Below are positions 1 to 9,317 of a DNA stretch of 64,000 nucleotides, in pieces; the stretch's first letter is position 1, and the number at the start of each line of letters is the position of its first letter. The stretch covers positions 186,001-250,000 of the forward strand of contig NZ_QZMS01000007.1 of the NCBI RefSeq assembly GCF_003614885.1, written 5' to 3'. The stretch comes from Photobacterium salinisoli. Lineage in GTDB: Bacteria > Pseudomonadota > Gammaproteobacteria > Enterobacterales > Vibrionaceae. The translations under genes and the position numbers were made by a program. The notes beneath the pieces are model-generated. The model was not told the origin of the DNA, made no database searches, and worked only from the letters and a program-made list of their open reading frames with translations.

Positions 1-768
1 AATACCTTAATCGCAGCGCTGGGTGAAGATAAAGCCAATAATCTGGTTGATCAGATCCTGATGGGCAGCGGCTCCCGTGGCCTGGATTCTCTCAAATGGA
101 TGGATCCACGTCAGGTGGCCAGCATCATTCTCAATGAGCACCCGCAGATTCAGACAATCGTGTTGTCTTATCTGGAACCTGAACAGTCGGCAGAGATTTT
201 ATCCCAGTTTCCTGAGCGCGTGCGCCTGGATCTGATGATGCGAATTGCCAATCTGGAAGAAGTTCAGCCGGCAGCCCTGCATGAGCTGAACGACATCATG
301 GAGAAACAGTTCGCCGGTCAGGCTGGTGCTCAGGCCGCGAAAATTGGCGGCATGAAGGCGGCGGCCGATATCATGAACTACCTCGACAACAATATTGAAG
401 GTCTGCTGATGGATCAGATCCGCGAGAACGACGAGGAGATGGCTGTTCAGATCGAAGACCTGATGTTCGTGTTCGAGAACCTGGCCGAAGTGGACGACCG
501 CGGTATCCAGAGCCTGTTGCGGGAAGTGCCTCAGGAACTGCTGCAAAAAGCGCTCAAAGGGGCCGACGATATGCTGCGCGAGAAAATTATGCGCAATATG
601 TCCAAGCGTGCTTCTGAATTGCTGATGGATGATCTTGAAGCGATGGGGCCGATACGTGTCTCCGATGTGGAAGCGGCACAGAAAGAAATTCTGTCTATTG
701 CCCGTCGTCTGTCTGAAGCCGGTGAGCTGATGCTGAATGGCGGCGGTGGGCAGGATGAATACCTCTAA
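1..768 (+). CDS. fliG: Flagellar motor switch protein FliG (5' truncated by window edge)
   Basis: FliG forms the upper part of the flagellar C-ring switch and its C-terminal domain contacts the stator to generate torque. The reading frame is open from base 1, so the N-terminal part that binds FliF lies outside the window; 255 residues are visible. The middle and C-terminal armadillo-like domains are present, with the conserved EHPQ motif near the start of the visible middle domain and the charged torque helix (RGIQSLLREV) about two thirds along. It is followed after 18 bases by fliH, as in other fliEFGHIJ operons. Identification is secure; only the start is missing. Confidence 0.97.
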   Translation, partial: NTLIAALGEDKANNLVDQILMGSGSRGLDSLKWMDPRQVASIILNEHPQIQTIVLSYLEPEQSAEILSQFPERVRLDLMMRIANLEEVQPAALHELNDIMEKQFAGQAGAQAAKIGGMKAAADIMNYLDNNIEGLLMDQIRENDEEMAVQIEDLMFVFENLAEVDDRGIQSLLREVPQELLQKALKGADDMLREKIMRNMSKRASELLMDDLEAMGPIRVSDVEAAQKEILSIARRLSEAGELMLNGGGGQDEYL

Positions 769-786
769 TTCAGCCGGGGAAGCACA

Positions 787-1602
787 ATGACGATTGAACG
801 CCGTCGGGGCTTTGTACGCCTGAGTGGTCATCAGGCGGAAGAACTGGAACGCTGGGCTTATCCCGATTACACCGATGAAGATCGCGGTCCGGTTGAGAAC
901 GCTTTAAATTATGATCCGGGCTGGCGCCCCAGAGAGGTACAGGAAGAGGAGCAAGCGCCTCTGCCACTGACGGCGGCGGATCTGGACGATATCCGCCAGT
1001 CTGCCTATGAAGAAGGACTGGCCGAAGGCCGGGCCGCCGGTCATGCTGAAGGTTTTGAAACCGGAAGGCAGGAAGGTGTCGCGGCCGGCCATCAGGAAGG
1101 ACTGGAAGTGGGCCGGGAAGAAGGGCTGGCTGCCGGTCAGGAAATTGTTGAGCAGCACGTCGCGCACTTAACGCAGGTGTTTGACAAACTCGCACTGCCG
1201 TTACAGCAGGTTGACAAGCAGGTAGAAAACCAGCTGGTGGAAATGGTCAGCGTGTTGACCCGCGAACTCATCCGGGTCGAAGTGCAGACGAATCCTCAGG
1301 TTATTCTGTCCACCTTACGAGAAGCTATTGCCACCTTGCCGTTGGCCTCCCAGTCGATCACTGTGCAGTTGCATCCGGACGATCTTGTGCTGGTAACCGC
1401 CGCGTACAGCCAGCAGGAACTCGATAACCGTCGCTGGCAATTGCTGGCAGAACCGGGGCTTGAACGCGGTGATGTCCAGATCAGCGCCGGTGACTCTGCG
1501 GTGGATTATCGGATGGAAGATCGTGTTCGTTATCTGCTGACCCAGTTTCTGGGCATGAATCAGCGTCCGGCTGACAATGCATCACAGGATGCTGCGCAAT
1601 GA
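787..1602 (+). CDS. fliH: Flagellar export ATPase regulator FliH
   Basis: FliH is the peripheral-stalk-like regulator that binds the FliI ATPase and docks it at the export gate on the cytoplasmic face. The protein has 271 residues, longer than E. coli FliH. It has an acidic N-terminal part, then a run in which glycine recurs every fourth residue from Gly77 to Gly117 (GxxxG repeats, a known FliH hallmark), then a C-terminal FliH/YscL domain. The stop overlaps the fliI start by 4 bases (ATGA), indicating translational coupling. The length and perfection of the glycine repeat are treated in the findings. Confidence 0.95.
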   Translation: MTIERRRGFVRLSGHQAEELERWAYPDYTDEDRGPVENALNYDPGWRPREVQEEEQAPLPLTAADLDDIRQSAYEEGLAEGRAAGHAEGFETGRQEGVAAGHQEGLEVGREEGLAAGQEIVEQHVAHLTQVFDKLALPLQQVDKQVENQLVEMVSVLTRELIRVEVQTNPQVILSTLREAIATLPLASQSITVQLHPDDLVLVTAAYSQQELDNRRWQLLAEPGLERGDVQISAGDSAVDYRMEDRVRYLLTQFLGMNQRPADNASQDAAQ

Positions 1603-2915
1603 CCCTGTCGCAACGGCTGGGTAGCTACCGCTTACAGGGGCTGGCCTGCCGTCCCGTCGCCTCCGGACGACTGGTGCGTGTGGTCGGTTTAACACTGGAA
1701 GCCATTGGCTGCCGGGCACCTGTTGGCAGTGTGTGCTCTGTCGAAGCGGTACAGGGCAGTATTGAAGCGGAAGTCGTCGGATTCAGTGGCGATACCCTGT
1801 ACTTGATGCCCAGTGAACAGCTGACCGGGGTGATGCCCGGCGCTAAAGTCACGCCTGTGATGGGCGATGGCGGCCTGCCGGTGGGGCCTGAGCTGCTTGG
1901 CCGGGTTATTGACGGCATGGGTAACCCCCTGGACGGCAAAGGGCAGATTTACACCTCGGCGCGGGCCGCACTGAATGCGGAACCGATCAACCCTCTTGCA
2001 AGAAAACCCATCAGCGAACCTCTGGATGTCGGACTGAAAGCCATTAATGGGCTGCTGACCGTAGGTAAAGGCCAGCGGATTGGCCTGTTTGCCGGTTCCG
2101 GGGTGGGTAAATCTGTCACTCTGGGCATGATGACCCGGGGCACCACGGCGCAAGTGGTGGTGGTTGGACTGATTGGTGAGCGTGGCCGTGAAGTCAGAGA
2201 ATTTATTGATGAGATCTTAGGTGAAGAAGGTCGCCAGCGCGCGGTTGTGGTGGCAGCCCCTGCTGATGCTTCACCTCTGATGCGCCTGAAAGGGTGCCAG
2301 ACTGCCCTGACCGTGGCGGAATATTTCCGGGATCAGGGCTTGGATGTGCTATTGCTGATGGACTCGCTCACTCGCTTTGCTCAGGCGCAGCGTGAAATTG
2401 CCCTGTCGATTGGCGAACCGCCGGCGACCAAAGGATACCCGCCGTCTGTGTTTGCCAAGCTTCCGGCTCTGGTTGAGCGAGCCGGCAATGGCGGCGATCA
2501 ACAGGGGTCGATCACGGCCTTTTTTACGGTTCTGACTGAAGGTGATGACCTGCAGGATCCTATCGCTGATGCATCACGAGCGATTCTTGACGGTCATATC
2601 GTGTTGTCACGTGAGATGGCCGATGCCGGTCATTATCCGGCGATCGATGTTGAACGTTCTGTCAGCCGTGTTATGCCAGCCATCGTGGATGAAGAGCAGA
2701 TGCTGATGTCGAAAGCCGTGCGGCAGATATTGTCTGTTTGCCGTAAAAACCAGGATCTTGTGTCTATCGGTGCGTACAAGCCGGGGTCGGATCCGGCAAT
2801 CGACCAGGCATTTACCTTAAAACCCAGATTGGATCAGTACTTACAGCAAAGCATGAAAGAGTCGGTTCCCTATGACATGTGCGTCAATATGCTCCGCTCT
2901 ACGCTGGGAGCCTGA
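1599..2915 (+). CDS. fliI: Flagellum-specific export ATPase FliI
   Basis: FliI is the F1-beta-like hexameric ATPase that energises unfolding and delivery of flagellar export substrates. The protein has 438 residues, the normal family length. Walker A reads AGSGVGKS at residues 165-172. Walker B ends at Asp255 in LLLMDS, followed by the T3SS/FliI-type segment [10 protein letters not shown]. It is coupled to fliH by a 4-base overlap, and 36 bases separate it from fliJ. Nothing unusual is seen. Confidence 0.97.
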   Translation: MTLSQRLGSYRLQGLACRPVASGRLVRVVGLTLEAIGCRAPVGSVCSVEAVQGSIEAEVVGFSGDTLYLMPSEQLTGVMPGAKVTPVMGDGGLPVGPELLGRVIDGMGNPLDGKGQIYTSARAALNAEPINPLARKPISEPLDVGLKAINGLLTVGKGQRIGLFAGSGVGKSVTLGMMTRGTTAQVVVVGLIGERGREVREFIDEILGEEGRQRAVVVAAPADASPLMRLKGCQTALTVAEYFRDQGLDVLLLMDSLTRFAQAQREIALSIGEPPATKGYPPSVFAKLPALVERAGNGGDQQGSITAFFTVLTEGDDLQDPIADASRAILDGHIVLSREMADAGHYPAIDVERSVSRVMPAIVDEEQMLMSKAVRQILSVCRKNQDLVSIGAYKPGSDPAIDQAFTLKPRLDQYLQQSMKESVPYDMCVNMLRSTLGA

Positions 2916-2951
2916 GTATGAAACACCTAAACGGCATGGCCGGAGGCGCGG

Positions 2952-3392
2952 ATGTCTGATCAGGCACTGACCCTGATACTTGAACAGGTCAAAGACAAAG
3001 AACATAACGCTTTTCTGGCACTTCAGCAGGCCAAGCGGGATCTGGACAGCTTTTACCAGCAGCGCGAACAAATTGAAAAGTACCGCTACGATTACTGCCT
3101 GCAATTGACCGAGCGGGGCCAGAATGGACTGACGGCCAGTCAGTTCAGCCACCTGCATAAATTCCTGGGGCAGTTAGACGAAACTCTGGTTCAGCAGGGG
3201 GCGGCCGGCCGTGAATTTGAACGTCAGGTAGAGAAATGTGCTGAGTTCTGGCAACAGGCTCGTACTGAGCGTAAGTCAGTTGAATGGCTGCTGGAAAAAA
3301 AACACACAGAGCGGGAACAGCGTCTGGCGCGTCAGGAGCAAAAGTTAATGGATGAGTTTGCCTCGCTGCAATCTGCCCGCCGCCGGTGTTAA
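2952..3392 (+). CDS. fliJ: Flagellar export chaperone FliJ
   Basis: FliJ is the gamma-subunit-like coiled-coil protein that links the FliI ring to FlhA. The product has 146 residues, almost entirely helical with heptad-like charged spacing, as expected for an antiparallel coiled coil. A good ribosome binding site (GGAGG) lies about 7 bases before the ATG. Position at the end of the fliGHIJ gene string supports the call. A sigma-54 type promoter for fliK lies just after its stop, so transcription is probably renewed there. Confidence 0.93.
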   Translation: MSDQALTLILEQVKDKEHNAFLALQQAKRDLDSFYQQREQIEKYRYDYCLQLTERGQNGLTASQFSHLHKFLGQLDETLVQQGAAGREFERQVEKCAEFWQQARTERKSVEWLLEKKHTEREQRLARQEQKLMDEFASLQSARRRC

Positions 3393-3418
3393 TCGCTTAT
3401 CGCAGTCAACTCAAGAGC

Positions 3419-3435
3419 TGGTTCACTTCTTGCAT
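3419..3435 (+). promoter_or_regulatory. Candidate sigma-54 promoter upstream of fliK
   Basis: The sequence TGGTTCACTTCTTGCAT has GG at 3420-3421 and GC at 3432-3433, exactly ten bases apart. It carries the TTGCA form of the -12 element preferred by sigma-54. It lies 57-73 bases before the fliK start and just after fliJ. In Vibrio cholerae the fliK-L-M-N-O-P-Q genes are known to be sigma-54/FlrC controlled, which supports a functional role. The -24 half (TGGTTC rather than TGGCAC) is imperfect. Confidence 0.65.
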
Positions 3436-3491
3436 GGTTTTGAGTATAACCACGACTTTGGTCGTCAAATAATTGTCAGTGTAAGGTAGTT

Positions 3492-4952
3492 ATGAAACCG
3501 TCCAGCAGCATTTCTGTCGATTTTAGCACGTCCGGATCCTCTGTCCGGCCGGGTAAGCCTGCTCGTTCTGACAGCCGCGAGGAAACGGGACTGTCGGGGT
3601 TTTCATCACGACTTGAGTCTGCCGTTCACAGTGAAAGTAAAACGGCGACTAAGCGTCAAAAAATTGAATCGACTGCCGCGCAGTCGACAAAGACCAGCGA
3701 TAACGCCGCGCAAACACACAAGGCGAAAGACAGCCAGCGGCAAGAAAGTGCAGACGCAGTTGCAGCCGGTAAATCATCGGAAAAAGCGTCGGATGCCTCG
3801 CAGACAGCGGCAGGCGAAAGCCCTGAGTCTGAGAGCACGGAAGAGAGTATTCGCGCCGAGGCAGAAGCACTGTTAGACAGGCTGAATGCCTCCAGCCAGC
3901 AACTGCAGATGGCAAAAGATGGCAAAGAATTGCCACCTGAATCTGAAAGCAGTGAAGTACAAGGAGCAGGAGGCGCCTTCTTACCGCCTGGAATGACAAT
4001 GCAAGCAGGCACTCAGGCGCTCAACAGTGAGCTGTCTGAAGCTGAAGCTGGAGTTGTTGATGACGGTGTGGTTGCAGGACGATCGGGTAAACTTGCTGAG
4101 ATGCTGGCAGCGGTCACCAAAGGTACCGCTTCTGATGCTAAAGGTAAGGGTGACAAACCTGACCTGACGCTGGTAGCCGGCTCGGTTCAGTCGGCCATTC
4201 AGGGTGATGCGAAGGCGGGCAGCGAAGGAGATGCTCAGCCAGATTGGCTCAGTGACGCCATTGCCCGGCTTTCTGCTTCTGCCAAAGGCGGGGAAGCCGG
4301 AGCGGCTGACGGTGTAAATGCTAATCAGGCGGGAGCCGGTCAAACGGGCGTATCGGCATCGCTTCAGGCGGCTTTGTCTGATGCCGGGCTGCAGATGGAG
4401 ACGGTACAAAAAGACGCCATGGCGACCGGACCTGCATCTGGCACCAATGCGATCACCGGGCAACCCTCTTCACTGACAGCGATGCAGCGAGCTGAAGCGC
4501 AGGCACAGCCAACCGCACTTCCTCTGCAAAAAGAGATGGCTGGTGAGCAACTGGCGGAGCGGGTGCAGATGCTGATGAGTAAAAATCTCAAGCATGTTGA
4601 TATTCGCCTGGATCCCCCAGAACTGGGCCGGATGCAGATAAAACTGGCCATTAATAATGATCAGGCATCGGTGCAGTTCCATGTTGGTAATGCACAGACC
4701 CGGGATCTGGTTGAACAGGCTATGCCGCGATTGAGAGAGCTGTTACAGCAGCAAGGTATCCAGTTGACCCAGGGAAGCGTGCAGCAGGACGGTAATCAGC
4801 AATTTGCCGGCCAGCATACCGGCACGCAACAGGGTGAAGAAGGCATGGCCAGAGGCGGTCAGAGTGGCCAGTCGCAGCGGGATGATGACGATGGCAATGC
4901 GATTGCCGTGACTGTCAGCGAGCAAAGCGACGGTATTGATTATTACGCATGA
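3492..4952 (+). CDS. fliK: Flagellar hook-length control protein FliK
   Basis: FliK is the secreted molecular ruler that fixes hook length and triggers the FlhB substrate-specificity switch. The protein has 486 residues. The first 330 or so are low complexity, rich in Ser, Ala, Gly, Gln and acidic residues, as typical for FliK. The last 150 form the conserved C-terminal domain with the signature RLDPPELGRM followed by helices (MPRLRELLQQQG). The tail is Gln/Gly rich and ends with an acidic stretch. A second FliK-like gene is present on the minus strand near 24.1-24.9 kb. Confidence 0.93.
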   Translation: MKPSSSISVDFSTSGSSVRPGKPARSDSREETGLSGFSSRLESAVHSESKTATKRQKIESTAAQSTKTSDNAAQTHKAKDSQRQESADAVAAGKSSEKASDASQTAAGESPESESTEESIRAEAEALLDRLNASSQQLQMAKDGKELPPESESSEVQGAGGAFLPPGMTMQAGTQALNSELSEAEAGVVDDGVVAGRSGKLAEMLAAVTKGTASDAKGKGDKPDLTLVAGSVQSAIQGDAKAGSEGDAQPDWLSDAIARLSASAKGGEAGAADGVNANQAGAGQTGVSASLQAALSDAGLQMETVQKDAMATGPASGTNAITGQPSSLTAMQRAEAQAQPTALPLQKEMAGEQLAERVQMLMSKNLKHVDIRLDPPELGRMQIKLAINNDQASVQFHVGNAQTRDLVEQAMPRLRELLQQQGIQLTQGSVQQDGNQQFAGQHTGTQQGEEGMARGGQSGQSQRDDDDGNAIAVTVSEQSDGIDYYA

Positions 4953-5022
4953 TCCCAGCGCCATAGCTGGTATTTTGCGACACCCAAGTGACTATTATTG
5001 ATCCGCGAACGGAATTGGAAAT

Positions 5023-5511
5023 ATGGCTGAATCAGCGGCAACAACAAATAGCAAAAAACGCATTATATTGATTTTAATTGCATTAGTCCCCGTGCTATTG
5101 GGGGGCGTAGCAGCCTGGTTTTTCCTGTCTGACGATCAGTCTGCTGCGGGTAGCGATGGCATGTCGGCATCCCAGTCTTCAGGTAAGCCGGAACCGGCTT
5201 ATTACGTGATTTTGCCGCACCCCTTTATTTTCAATGTGACGGGGGATACCCAGCAGCGGCTGGTACAGGTGAAAGTACAACTCATGGTACGCGGCGATGA
5301 GAATGATACTCTGGCCCGTCAACACATTCCTTTGGTAGAAAGCACCCTGCTTCAATCTTTCGGTGCCGCCAGTGTGGAGCAGCTTCGTTCACCCAGCGGA
5401 CGGCTTGAACTACGTCAACAGTCGCTGCAATCCGTGCAGTCTGCGCTGGTGAAAGTATCTGGCAGCCCTGTGGTCGAACAGGTTCTGTTTACTGGCTTTG
5501 TAATGCAATAG
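5023..5511 (+). CDS. fliL: Flagellar basal body-associated protein FliL
   Basis: FliL is a single-pass inner membrane protein that surrounds the stator and supports torque. The product has 162 residues, with a basic cytoplasmic N-terminus (SKKR), one transmembrane segment at about residues 14-35, a Ser/Gly-rich linker and a periplasmic stomatin-like FliL domain. The ATG is preceded by GGAAAT. fliM starts 8 bases after the stop, so it belongs to the same transcript. Confidence 0.93.
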   Translation: MAESAATTNSKKRIILILIALVPVLLGGVAAWFFLSDDQSAAGSDGMSASQSSGKPEPAYYVILPHPFIFNVTGDTQQRLVQVKVQLMVRGDENDTLARQHIPLVESTLLQSFGAASVEQLRSPSGRLELRQQSLQSVQSALVKVSGSPVVEQVLFTGFVMQ

Positions 5512-5518
5512 GTTCCCA

Positions 5519-6565
5519 GTGACTGATTTATTAACCCAAGACGAAATTGATGCGCTGCTGCATGGCGTCGATGATGTAGAGGATGATCACCCCCGGCAAG
5601 AGGAAGGCACTGGGGTTATCTCGTTTGACTTCTCATCGCAAGACCGCATTGTCCGTGGCCGGATGCCGACGCTTGAGCTTATCAATGAGCGTTTTGCCCG
5701 CCATATGCGGATCAGTTTGTTTAACATGTTACGCAAGACGGCAGAAGTGTCGATCAATGGCGTACAGATGCTCAAATTCGGCGAGTACCAGAACACCCTT
5801 TATGTCCCGACCAGTTTAAACATGGTGCGTTTTCGTCCCCTGAAAGGCACGGCCTTAATTACCATGGAAGCCCGGTTGGTCTTTATTCTGGTTGAGAACT
5901 TCTTTGGTGGAGATGGCCGTTTCCACGCCAAGATCGAGGGGCGTGAATTCACGCCGACTGAGCGGCGTATCGTCCAGATGCTGCTGAAACTGGTTTTTGA
6001 AGACTATCGTGAAGCCTGGTCACCTGTGATGGGCGTGGAATTCGAATACCTGGATTCCGAAGTGAACCCGACCATGGCCAATATCGTCAGCCCGACAGAA
6101 GTGATAGTGGTGAGCTCTTTCCACATTGAAGTGGATGGCGGCGGCGGCGATTTCCATGTTGTGATGCCGTACTCCATGGTCGAGCCGATACGCGAATTGC
6201 TTGATGCCGGCGTCCAGAGTGACAAAATGGACACCGATGTCCGCTGGAGCAAGGCACTGCGGGATGAGGTGATGGATGTCGAAGTGAATCTGCGTGCCAA
6301 ATTGCTCGATATTGACCTGACGCTGCGGGATCTGATGGAGTTGCATTCCGGCGATGTGATACCGATTGAATTGCCGGAAACGGCCACTCTCTACGTCGAG
6401 GATCTGCCGACATACCGCGGAAAAATGGGTAAATCCGGTGATCATGTGGCGATAAAGATTTCCAAGAAACTTAAGCGGCCAGATACGGTGAAAACGGACC
6501 TTGCCTTCTTAGATGGCGATGAGCTGAGTCCGACTTTCTCCGCTACTGACCCGATTGACGATTAA
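5519..6565 (+). CDS. fliM: Flagellar motor switch protein FliM
   Basis: FliM is the C-ring protein that receives CheY-P and reverses the motor. The product has 348 residues. It begins with the conserved CheY-binding peptide LLTQDEIDALL (residues 4-14). The middle CheC-like domain and a C-terminal SpoA domain follow. The start codon is GTG, chosen because it places this peptide at the very N-terminus as in the family. It is followed by fliN after 12 bases. Confidence 0.96.
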   Translation: MTDLLTQDEIDALLHGVDDVEDDHPRQEEGTGVISFDFSSQDRIVRGRMPTLELINERFARHMRISLFNMLRKTAEVSINGVQMLKFGEYQNTLYVPTSLNMVRFRPLKGTALITMEARLVFILVENFFGGDGRFHAKIEGREFTPTERRIVQMLLKLVFEDYREAWSPVMGVEFEYLDSEVNPTMANIVSPTEVIVVSSFHIEVDGGGGDFHVVMPYSMVEPIRELLDAGVQSDKMDTDVRWSKALRDEVMDVEVNLRAKLLDIDLTLRDLMELHSGDVIPIELPETATLYVEDLPTYRGKMGKSGDHVAIKISKKLKRPDTVKTDLAFLDGDELSPTFSATDPIDD

Positions 6566-6577
6566 TACAGGTGATTT

Positions 6578-6967
6578 ATGTCAGATAAAGATCAACAAGT
6601 TGCTGACGACTGGGCAGCAGCCCTGGCTGAACAGGCCGACGACAATATTGAAGCGGCACCGCTGGAAGAACTCACAGACGAAAGTACCCCTATTACGGAT
6701 GAAGAACGACGTCGTCTGGATTCCATCATGGATATTCCGGTCACGATTTCAATGGAAGTCGGACGCACCAAAATCAGTATCCGTAACTTACTGCAATTAA
6801 ACCAGGGCTCGGTCGTTGAACTGGACCGTGTTGCCGGCGAATCGCTGGATGTACTGGTCAATGGTACTTTGATTGCCCACGGTGAAGTGGTGGTGGTCAA
6901 CGATAAATTCGGTATTCGTCTGACCGATGTGATCAGTCAGACTGAACGTATTAAGAAGCTGCGGTAA
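6578..6967 (+). CDS. fliN: Flagellar motor switch protein FliN
   Basis: FliN forms the base of the C-ring together with FliM and binds FliH. The 129-residue product has an acidic, variable first 45 residues and then a SpoA/TOMB domain (DIPVTISMEVGRTKISIRN and onwards to IGI-type beta strands). Length matches FliN of E. coli and vibrios. It lies between fliM and fliO as expected. Confidence 0.96.
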   Translation: MSDKDQQVADDWAAALAEQADDNIEAAPLEELTDESTPITDEERRRLDSIMDIPVTISMEVGRTKISIRNLLQLNQGSVVELDRVAGESLDVLVNGTLIAHGEVVVVNDKFGIRLTDVISQTERIKKLR

Positions 6968-6972
6968 CAGGG

Positions 6973-7365
6973 ATGAAAGCATTGAAAAGCACATTGCTGG
7001 CCGGTCTGGCATTACTCAGCCAGCCGGTATGGGCGGCCGGGGCGCCGGAGCTGGATATGGGCGCAACGATTGGTTCGCTGCTGCTGGTATTGGTTCTTAT
7101 CGTGTTTCTTGCCTGGCTGCTGCGTCGCATGAAGCTGCCGGGTGTCAGTGGCGGAGATAACGGGCTGCAGATTGTCCGCCAGGTGGTGGTAGGCCAGCGT
7201 GAGCGAATCGTGCTGGTGCAGGTAGGTGACGAGCAGTTGCTCATTGGTGTAACGCCGCAAAATATTTCAATGCTGACCAAGCTGGAAACCCCCTTGCCGG
7301 TCAGTGCCGGTGCAGGCAACGGTGAGTTTGCTCAGCAACTCGGTAAGTTGTTGAAAAGACAATGA
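6973..7365 (+). CDS. fliO: Flagellar export gate assembly protein FliO
   Basis: FliO is a scaffold that helps assemble the FliP-FliR core of the flagellar type III export gate in the inner membrane. The 130-residue product has a cleavable-looking signal (hydrophobic run then VWAAGAP), one strong transmembrane segment near residues 32-50 followed by RRMK, and a small cytoplasmic domain. Its stop overlaps the fliP start by 4 bases. Confidence 0.92.
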   Translation: MKALKSTLLAGLALLSQPVWAAGAPELDMGATIGSLLLVLVLIVFLAWLLRRMKLPGVSGGDNGLQIVRQVVVGQRERIVLVQVGDEQLLIGVTPQNISMLTKLETPLPVSAGAGNGEFAQQLGKLLKRQ

Positions 7366-8216
7366 TGTATAGATCTAACTTCTTTATCTGGGTTGTCGGT
7401 GCACTTTGCCTGCTGCTTTCCGGTATGGCGAGTGCGCAGAGCGAAGGTGGCGGACTGGGGAATGTGGCGGGTAACAATGTCACCGTCAGCGAAATGCAGA
7501 GCGATAAAGGGGCTGCAACCCTGCTGACCACCAAAGGTGGTGGCGGTATTCCGGCGTTTTCGGTATCAGTGAACCCGGATGGCACCGAAGATTACTCCGT
7601 CACACTGCAAATTCTGGCGTTGATGACGGCGCTGGGCTTTTTGCCTGCCATTGTGATCCTGATGACCTCATTTACCCGCATCGTGGTGGTGATGTCGATT
7701 TTGCGTCAGGCGCTCGGTTTGCAGCAGACCCCGTCAAACCAGGTAATTATCGGGATAGCCTTGTTCATGACTTTCTTTGTCATGTCCCCGGTATTGGATG
7801 AGATCAATACCAAAGCCGTTCAGCCTTATATCAATGAAGAGCTCTCTGCCCGTGAAGCCCTGACGGTTGCCCAGGATCCGCTGCGCCAGTTCATGCTCAA
7901 ACAAACGCGGGTGAAAGATCTGGAAACCTTCGTGGATATGTCGGGATCGCAGGCAACAGACCCCCAGCAGGTACCTATGACAGTACTGATCCCTGCTTTT
8001 ATTACCTCGGAGCTCAAAACGGCATTTCAGATTGGCTTTATGCTGTTTCTGCCTTTTCTGGTCATCGATCTGGTCGTGGCCTCCATACTGATGGCCATGG
8101 GTATGATGATGCTGTCGCCGATGATAGTCTCACTGCCGTTTAAATTAATGTTGTTCGTACTGGTGGATGGCTGGAACCTGATCCTGTCGACACTGGCCGG
8201 CAGCTTCGGCACCTGA
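7362..8216 (+). CDS. fliP: Flagellar export gate protein FliP
   Basis: FliP forms the pentameric pore of the flagellar export gate together with FliQ and FliR. The 284-residue protein has a signal peptide (cut probably after MASAQ), a Gly/Ser-rich linker and the FliP domain with the signatures [19 protein letters not shown] and, near the end, [16 protein letters not shown]. Those two are diagnostic for the family. Start is ATG in the ATGA overlap with fliO; a second in-frame ATG follows immediately. Confidence 0.96.
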   Translation: MMYRSNFFIWVVGALCLLLSGMASAQSEGGGLGNVAGNNVTVSEMQSDKGAATLLTTKGGGGIPAFSVSVNPDGTEDYSVTLQILALMTALGFLPAIVILMTSFTRIVVVMSILRQALGLQQTPSNQVIIGIALFMTFFVMSPVLDEINTKAVQPYINEELSAREALTVAQDPLRQFMLKQTRVKDLETFVDMSGSQATDPQQVPMTVLIPAFITSELKTAFQIGFMLFLPFLVIDLVVASILMAMGMMMLSPMIVSLPFKLMLFVLVDGWNLILSTLAGSFGT

Positions 8217-8235
8217 TGACAGGGAGTGACAGACA

Positions 8236-8505
8236 ATGACGCCAGAAGCCTTCGTCGAAATTTTTCAGGAAGCCCTCTACATGGTCCTGGTGATGGTCTG
8301 CGTGATCGTCATACCTGGCTTGCTGATCGGTTTGGTGGTTGCGGTTTTTCAGGCCGCCACATCCATCAATGAGCAGACGTTAAGTTTCCTGCCTCGTCTG
8401 GTGATTACCCTGGTTGCGCTGATGGTGTTTGGTCATATGATGACCAGAATGCTGATGGATTATTTTCATCGCATCATTGAGCACATTCCTCAAATTCTTT
8501 ACTGA
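8236..8505 (+). CDS. fliQ: Flagellar export gate protein FliQ
   Basis: FliQ is a small helical-hairpin subunit that wraps the FliP-FliR pore in the inner membrane. The 89-residue product has two transmembrane helices (about 15-40 and 50-75). The conserved sequence QAATSINEQTLSF between them and PRLV after it are typical of FliQ. It sits between fliP and fliR, 19 and 11 bases from each. Confidence 0.96.
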   Translation: MTPEAFVEIFQEALYMVLVMVCVIVIPGLLIGLVVAVFQAATSINEQTLSFLPRLVITLVALMVFGHMMTRMLMDYFHRIIEHIPQILY

Positions 8506-8516
8506 GCAGACAGGTC

Positions 8517-9296
8517 ATGACGTATCCGGCGGAGGTCATTTTAGATTGGCTGGCCAATTATTTTTGGCCGTTGACCCGCATCGGCGCCATGATGATGAGC
8601 ATGACTTTCTTCGGCGCCCGTTTCGTGTCGATGCGTATCCGGCTTTATCTGTCGCTGACAGTGACTTTTGCTGTGATGCCTATGCTGCCTCAGGTCCCTG
8701 ATATTCCTCTGTTATCTTTTGAGGGCTTTCTCACCACCGGCCAGCAGGTGATCATAGGTGTCGCTATGGGGCTGGTGACGCAGTTTGTCACCCAGACATT
8801 TGTATTGTTAGGGCAGATCCTGGGTATGCAGTCCAGCCTCGGATTTGCCTCTATGGTCGACCCGGCCAACGGGCAAAACACCCCAGTGCTGGGTCAGCTG
8901 TATATGATGCTGGCCATCATGTTATTTCTCGCCACTGACGGTCATCTGGCGATGCTCAGGCTGGTGGTGCTGAGCTTTACCACTTTGCCGGTCGGCCAGT
9001 CGATGTTGCAGGCGGTGGATTATCAGCAGCTGGCGGGCTGGTTCGGCTGGATGTTCAAAGCCGGTTTAAACATGTCGCTGGCAGGGATTATTGCGCTGCT
9101 GACGGTGAACCTCTCGTTCGGCGTCATGACACGTGCGGCACCTCAGCTGAATATTTTCTCCCTGGGCTTCTCGTTTGCGCTCTTGCTGGGGCTGTTTGTC
9201 AGCTGGTATCTGTTAATTGGCATCCAGGCGCAGTATGAAGAACACTGGCAACTGGGTACAGAGCAAATCTGCAGCCTGATCAGGCTCGATTGCTGA
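8517..9296 (+). CDS. fliR: Flagellar export gate protein FliR
   Basis: FliR is the single-copy subunit that closes the FliP5FliQ4 export pore. The 259-residue product has six or so hydrophobic helices. The conserved segment LGMQSSLGFASMVDPANG is a FliR signature. The ATG follows the fliQ stop by 11 bases. Nothing unusual. Confidence 0.95.
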   Translation: MTYPAEVILDWLANYFWPLTRIGAMMMSMTFFGARFVSMRIRLYLSLTVTFAVMPMLPQVPDIPLLSFEGFLTTGQQVIIGVAMGLVTQFVTQTFVLLGQILGMQSSLGFASMVDPANGQNTPVLGQLYMMLAIMLFLATDGHLAMLRLVVLSFTTLPVGQSMLQAVDYQQLAGWFGWMFKAGLNMSLAGIIALLTVNLSFGVMTRAAPQLNIFSLGFSFALLLGLFVSWYLLIGIQAQYEEHWQLGTEQICSLIRLDC

Positions 9297-9317
9297 TGGC
9301 AGACAGGAGGGAGTCTG

